9,730 nucleotides of DNA, from assembly GCA_902469965.1 (NCBI GenBank), contig CABREP010000066.1:1-9730 (forward strand). Direction: 5' to 3'. Position numbers and translations under genes: made by a program. The notes beneath the pieces are model-generated. The model made no database searches, was not told where the DNA came from, and worked only from the letters and a program-made list of their open reading frames with translations. This DNA comes from Egerieimonas sp900552095 (GTDB lineage: Bacteria; Bacillota; Clostridia; Lachnospirales; Lachnospiraceae). Of this stretch, positions 6,636-9,730 are shown piece after piece; the first letter of the stretch is position 1; each line of letters begins with the position of its first letter.

Positions 6636-6666
6636 TTACGGAATAAAAGTACGAAAAGGAGCGCGC

Positions 6667-8439
6667 ATGAGAGCTTTGATAGATGACCGGGAGGAAGGAA
6701 GCAGGAAGGAAGAGGCACCTGAAATCAGACCGGAAGAGGAACGGATTCCGGAGGAAGACTGGGAAGAAGATCTGGAAGAGGATTGGGATGATCTGGAAGA
6801 GCGTCTGGCGGAGAGTCTGAGTCAGGTTCGGGAGGAGGTTTCTCAGAAAATAGCGCAGGCGGCGGAGAGAGCGCAGGCCCGGGCAGAAGAAAAAGCTCCG
6901 GAAAAAGAGGCTCCGGCAGAAAAGGAAGAGGAAGCCGATCGGGAAAGCGGAACCGGAGAAATTCCGGGTGCCAAGATTTCCGGAGAGGAGAGTCTGGCCG
7001 GACGGGAGGCAGCGGCTGCAGTGGAACCTGGTTCTGCGGAAAGTGCAGAGGCTGACCGGGAGGAAACAGAAGAAGACCGGAAGGAGCCGGAAGCATTTCC
7101 GGAAAAGAAGGACAGCCTCCTTAGCAGGATAAAAAGAGGATTAAAGAAGGAAAAAAAGCAGGACAAAAAAGAAACCGAGCCGAAAGTCCGGATAAAGGAA
7201 CTGGGAGCAAAACTGCGGGAGAGCGGGTCACGGGTAAAAAATGGGATAAAGAACTGGTATGAGGGGAAGCATTATCTGGAAAATCAGGAGGATGAAATCT
7301 CTTCCTATCGGACTCGGATCTGGCTGAACCGGAGGAAGACCATAATCCGTCGGGCTTCGCTTATCATAGGAGTGCTTCTGATCGTGTTTTCTGTCAAGGC
7401 GGTCATTGATCACTGGCATTATGGAGGGTATGAGGTGCTTTCCATGATGGAAAATGAAGAGAGCGGCAGCCAGTATGCGGAAATGAATGGAAATCTTCTG
7501 AAATACAGTGCAGATGGGGCATCGCTGGCAGATGGAAAGGAAGATATACTGTGGTCAGATACTTTCGAGATGACCAGTCCCAATGTGGATATTTGCGGAG
7601 GAACAGCAGCGATTTATGATCAGAGAGGTTCCACGATTGCAATTTATAATGAGAAGGGACCATTAGGAAAAGTAGCGACGGAGTATCCTATTTTAAAAGT
7701 CAGAGCTGCTTCCCAGGGAGTTGTGGCGGCTATGCTGGAAGACGGGGAGAATACCTGGCTGAATGTATACAGTCCTTCGGGTGAAAAAATTGTTGCGAGC
7801 AAGACGCGGGTAGACAGTCCGGGGTATCCGGTGAATTTTGATCTGTCTGAGGACGGCATGCTGATGGCGGTATCCTATTTATATATAGAAGGGAATACAA
7901 GCACCAGTAAAATTGTATTTTACAATTTTGGAAATGTGGGGCAGAATCAGACAGACAATATTGTAAAGGAAATTGAATATCCGAACCTTATTATTCCGCA
8001 GATTGAATATCTGGATAACAGTACGGCTCTGGCCTTCCGGGAAGATGGATTTTCGGTATATGAAGGCGGACAGATCCCCGATGAAGACAGGAGTGTAGAG
8101 ATTGATGATGAAATCATCAGTGCTTTCCACGATGATAGCTGTGTAGGTGTCATTCTTCACGGGCAGGATGGAGAGAGCAAATATACGATGCGGGTCTATG
8201 GCATGAATGGACGTGTCCGATTTGAGGAAAATTTTGATGCGGACTTTACAACCGTACGTATCAGCGGTGATAATATTCTTCTCTATAATGACACACAGCT
8301 GTGTGTTTACAGTATGAAGGGAGTAGAGCGGTTTAACGAAACGATAAAAGAAGGAAGTATCCGGGATGTCTATAAGATAGATTCCAACAGGTACATTGCC
8401 ATCCTCAGCACGGGCGTATGTACTTTCAAACTAAAATAG
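6667..8439 (+). CDS. DUF5711-type single-pass membrane protein with propeller-like exterior
   Basis: A 590-residue protein whose function is unknown. Residues 1-150 are a very acidic, Glu-rich low-complexity arm, 150-225 are basic (KRGLKKEKKQDKK and similar), and one membrane helix spans about 226-248 with RRKTIIRR before it, predicting N-in. The exterior part (250-590) shows about eight recurring units in which a hydrophobic strand is followed by a short turn and a 'xVYxxxG' strand, for example at 312-330, 351-372, 398-421, 453-468, 492-515, 536-552 and 577-590, which suggests a beta-propeller. I assign it to the DUF5711 family, usual in Lachnospiraceae next to cvpA. The start at 6667 has AAAAGGAG five bases upstream. 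An upstream in-frame TTG at 6607 lies inside the promoter and is rejected. Fifteen bases separate it from cvpA. Confidence 0.85.
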   Translation: MRALIDDREEGSRKEEAPEIRPEEERIPEEDWEEDLEEDWDDLEERLAESLSQVREEVSQKIAQAAERAQARAEEKAPEKEAPAEKEEEADRESGTGEIPGAKISGEESLAGREAAAAVEPGSAESAEADREETEEDRKEPEAFPEKKDSLLSRIKRGLKKEKKQDKKETEPKVRIKELGAKLRESGSRVKNGIKNWYEGKHYLENQEDEISSYRTRIWLNRRKTIIRRASLIIGVLLIVFSVKAVIDHWHYGGYEVLSMMENEESGSQYAEMNGNLLKYSADGASLADGKEDILWSDTFEMTSPNVDICGGTAAIYDQRGSTIAIYNEKGPLGKVATEYPILKVRAASQGVVAAMLEDGENTWLNVYSPSGEKIVASKTRVDSPGYPVNFDLSEDGMLMAVSYLYIEGNTSTSKIVFYNFGNVGQNQTDNIVKEIEYPNLIIPQIEYLDNSTALAFREDGFSVYEGGQIPDEDRSVEIDDEIISAFHDDSCVGVILHGQDGESKYTMRVYGMNGRVRFEENFDADFTTVRISGDNILLYNDTQLCVYSMKGVERFNETIKEGSIRDVYKIDSNRYIAILSTGVCTFKLK

Positions 8440-8454
8440 GCAGGACGTGTAAAG

Positions 8455-9165
8455 ATGAGTTGGTTAAGTTACGTGTTTTTTATACTGGCAGCGTGGATGA
8501 TCTTTCGGGGAGCGAGAAAAGGATTTTTGCGGATGGCACTCTCCATGGGCTGCACCGTTCTGGTGCTTCTGATCGCTGTATGGCTGAACCCCAGGATTGG
8601 AGATTATATCCGTAGCCAGGAAAAGCTTTATGGAAAAATAGAAGCAGGCTGCGCAGGATTTCTGGAAGAACATTTCTGGAATGAAATTCCCGAGGAGGCA
8701 GGAAAGACAACGGATCTCCAGCAGGGGCTGATTGAAAAACTGCCGATACCGGAAGTATTCCGGGAAAAACTGGCAGAAAATAATACAAGCCAGATCTATG
8801 AGCTGCTGCGGGCGGAAAATTTTAAAGAATATCTGGCGGGAGCGCTGGCCTACTGGATCTGCAACGCGATCGCTTTTGCCGTTACTTTTTTTGCGGCATA
8901 CCTTCTTGCTCAGCTGATTCTCTGTGCGCTGGACCTGCTTACGGGACTGCCCGGTATCAGTCTGGTAAACACACTGGGGGGGATGGGACTGGGGCTTTTG
9001 CAGGCAGTGATCATTCTCTGGGTGTTTTTTGTAGTGGTCACGATTTTCTGTAATACGGATACCGGATCATATCTGCTGAGTCTGATCAATGGAGACACCT
9101 TTTTGAATTCTATGTATGAAAACAATATTATAATGAAGGTTCTGTTTTCGATGATCGGAGTCTGA
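8455..9165 (+). CDS. CvpA family membrane protein
   Basis: A 236-residue polytopic membrane protein with four predicted helices at about 2-17, 27-44, 131-155 and 175-199. The family marks are the RGARKGF turn (18-24) between helices 1 and 2 and the VNTLGGMGLGLLQA segment (171-184) leading into helix 4. A roughly 85-residue hydrophilic, mostly acidic loop between helices 2 and 3 is longer than in E. coli CvpA. CvpA was named for colicin V production and has been linked to envelope stress and bile tolerance, and its molecular activity is unknown. AGGA (8442-8445) lies nine bases before the ATG. It follows the DUF5711 gene by 15 bases in the same operon, which implies a shared envelope role. No strong terminator is visible before the rRNA promoters. 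Confidence 0.85.
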   Translation: MSWLSYVFFILAAWMIFRGARKGFLRMALSMGCTVLVLLIAVWLNPRIGDYIRSQEKLYGKIEAGCAGFLEEHFWNEIPEEAGKTTDLQQGLIEKLPIPEVFREKLAENNTSQIYELLRAENFKEYLAGALAYWICNAIAFAVTFFAAYLLAQLILCALDLLTGLPGISLVNTLGGMGLGLLQAVIILWVFFVVVTIFCNTDTGSYLLSLINGDTFLNSMYENNIIMKVLFSMIGV

Positions 9166-9306
9166 TGAACAGAAACAGAACTGAGAATTTCTGGGACAAA
9201 TTCCCTACAGAGCTGCGATATAAAGCAGAGCTGGTTTGGGAGTTTGTCTCTGTTATTTTGGAGAAAAGAGAGGAAAAAAGATTATTGAAAAAAATGAAAA
9301 AATCTG

Positions 9307-9335
9307 TTGACAAAGGGGAAAGGAGATGGTATTAT
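9307..9335 (+). promoter_or_regulatory. rRNA operon promoter P1
   Basis: TTGACA (9307-9312), 17 bases, TATTAT (9330-9335). The preceding 40 bases hold runs of A (AAAAAAG, GAAAAAAATGAAAAAA) that would serve as an UP element for the alpha subunit. The start would be near 9342. Just downstream CGGCAG (9349-9354) and CTGCCG (9366-9371) can form a stem in the transcript. Confidence 0.85.
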
Positions 9336-9393
9336 CTATAAATGTCGGCGGCAGACAACAGAAAGCTGCCGGAAAATAAAATGAAAAAAGTTG

Positions 9394-9422
9394 TTGACAA
9401 ACAGCAACGGATGTGATAAGAT
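9394..9422 (+). promoter_or_regulatory. rRNA operon promoter P2
   Basis: TTGACA (9394-9399), 17 bases, TAAGAT (9417-9422) with a TGA extension, so an extended -10. An A-rich UP-like tract (GGAAAATAAAATGAAAAAAG) lies upstream. Start near 9428. A 7-base inverted repeat, CAGCAAC (9402-9408) and GTTGCTG (9429-9435), brackets the -10 element. Confidence 0.88.
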
Positions 9423-9489
9423 ATCAGAGTTGCTGCAAGAGAGAACAAAACCGATTGAAGAAAAAAATTCAAAAAGTTGAAAAAAGTTC

Positions 9490-9518
9490 TTGACAAAGAC
9501 AGAATGGTATGATAAAAT
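9490..9518 (+). promoter_or_regulatory. rRNA operon promoter P3
   Basis: TTGACA (9490-9495), 17 bases, TAAAAT (9513-9518) with a TGA extension. The upstream stretch is very A-rich (AAAAAAATTCAAAAAGTTG and AAAAAAG). Start near 9524. A hairpin, TGTCG-AAAA-CGACA (9527-9540), sits at the very 5' end of this transcript. P3 is the promoter nearest to 16S, about 160 bases from it. Confidence 0.9.
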
Positions 9519-9548
9519 ATACAAGCTGTCGAAAACGACAACAACAAA

Positions 9549-9567
9549 GAACCTTGATAACTGAACA
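9549..9567 (+). promoter_or_regulatory. boxA-like antitermination element of the rRNA leader
   Basis: GAACCTTGATAACTGAACA resembles the CTTTGAAAACT-type boxA stretch of Firmicute rRNA leaders, which recruits NusB/NusE for antitermination. Its position, between the last promoter and 16S, is as expected. The match is by eye, and no boxB or boxC was identified. Confidence 0.5.
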
Positions 9568-9609
9568 GTGAAACACATTTCCTCGAAAGTTCTAAACAAG
9601 TTTTATCTT

Positions 9610-9629
9610 GGTTTTGAACAATCAAAACC
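9610..9629 (+). other. Perfect hairpin in the 16S leader
   Basis: GGTTTTGA (9610-9617) pairs fully with TCAAAACC (9622-9629) around an ACAA loop. No T-run follows, so it is not a terminator. It probably forms in pre-16S RNA and may assist folding or processing. Confidence 0.55.
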
Positions 9630-9646
9630 TAACAGTAAAGTAAGGA

Positions 9647-9668
9647 AGAATTAGCCAAGGTTGATTCT
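9647..9668 (+). other. Second hairpin in the 16S leader
   Basis: AGAATTAGCC (9647-9656) can pair with GGTTGATTCT (9659-9668), ten pairs including two G-U, with the tip pair probably open to give a CAAG loop. It ends about 16 bases before mature 16S and may border the processing stem. The partner strand beyond 16S is outside the window. Confidence 0.45.
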
Positions 9669-9684
9669 GACTGGAACAAACATT

Positions 9685-9730
<46 letters not shown>

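Noticed and set aside
6607..6666. TTG start adding 20 residues to the DUF5711-type protein
   Set aside because: It coincides with the -35 of a strong promoter, so it would not be in the transcript. The ATG at 6667 has AAAAGGAG at ideal spacing.
9207..9256. Terminator after cvpA (ACAGAG...CTCTGT then TTATTTT) and a CAGAGCTG direct repeat
   Set aside because: The outer stem is six pairs with a long, poorly paired interior and the T-run is interrupted. The 8-base direct repeat is short enough to be chance.

Overview
The window looks like chromosomal DNA from a spore-forming Lachnospiraceae-type Clostridia (Firmicutes). The grounds are the dnaX-ybaB-recR cluster, a YyaC-family spore protein, a DUF5711-type protein beside CvpA, strong AGGAGG-like ribosome binding sites, and the start of a 16S rRNA gene (AGAGTTTGATCCTGGCTCAG, then GATGAACGCTGGCGGCGTG). 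The genus cannot be fixed from this sequence. No mobile element, CRISPR array or tRNA is visible.

Layout. (1) 1-226: a promoter (TTGTGA-17-TATAAT, 113-141) and a leader with two tandem GC-rich hairpins. Nothing else convincing is seen in 1-112. (2) 227-4666, plus strand: a five-gene probable operon of a divergent phosphofructokinase, dnaX, ybaB/ebfC, recR and an HD-domain protein. Spacing is tight (recR and the HD gene overlap by ATGA). (3) 4525-5205, minus strand: yyaC, convergent with the HD gene and overlapping it by 142 bp. A sigma-F/G-like promoter candidate lies upstream of it. (4) 5206-5379: a divergent intergenic region with nested inverted repeats. (5) 5380-6573, plus strand: a single-pass membrane protein with an N-terminal domain that I read as a catalytically dead JAB/MPN fold and a C-terminal LysM domain. 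(6) 6607-9165: a strong extended -10 promoter driving a DUF5711-type membrane protein (acidic cytoplasmic arm, one membrane helix, propeller-like exterior) and a CvpA-family membrane protein. (7) 9166-9684: rRNA operon control region with three tandem TTGACA-17 promoters on A-rich upstream tracts, a boxA-like element and two leader hairpins. (8) 9685-9730: 5' end of 16S rRNA, cut by the window.

How it fits together. The first operon joins clamp loading (DnaX), a nucleoid-associated protein (YbaB) and recombinational repair (RecR) to a glycolytic-type kinase and an uncharacterised HD hydrolase. The second half is envelope-related: two single-pass proteins of predicted N-in topology that display exterior domains, and CvpA. 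The most unusual items are the degenerate JAMM-like domain fused to LysM, the phosphofructokinase with altered nucleotide-site residues, and the overlapping non-conserved tails of the HD and yyaC genes. I found no clear evidence of a wholly new defence or mobile system.
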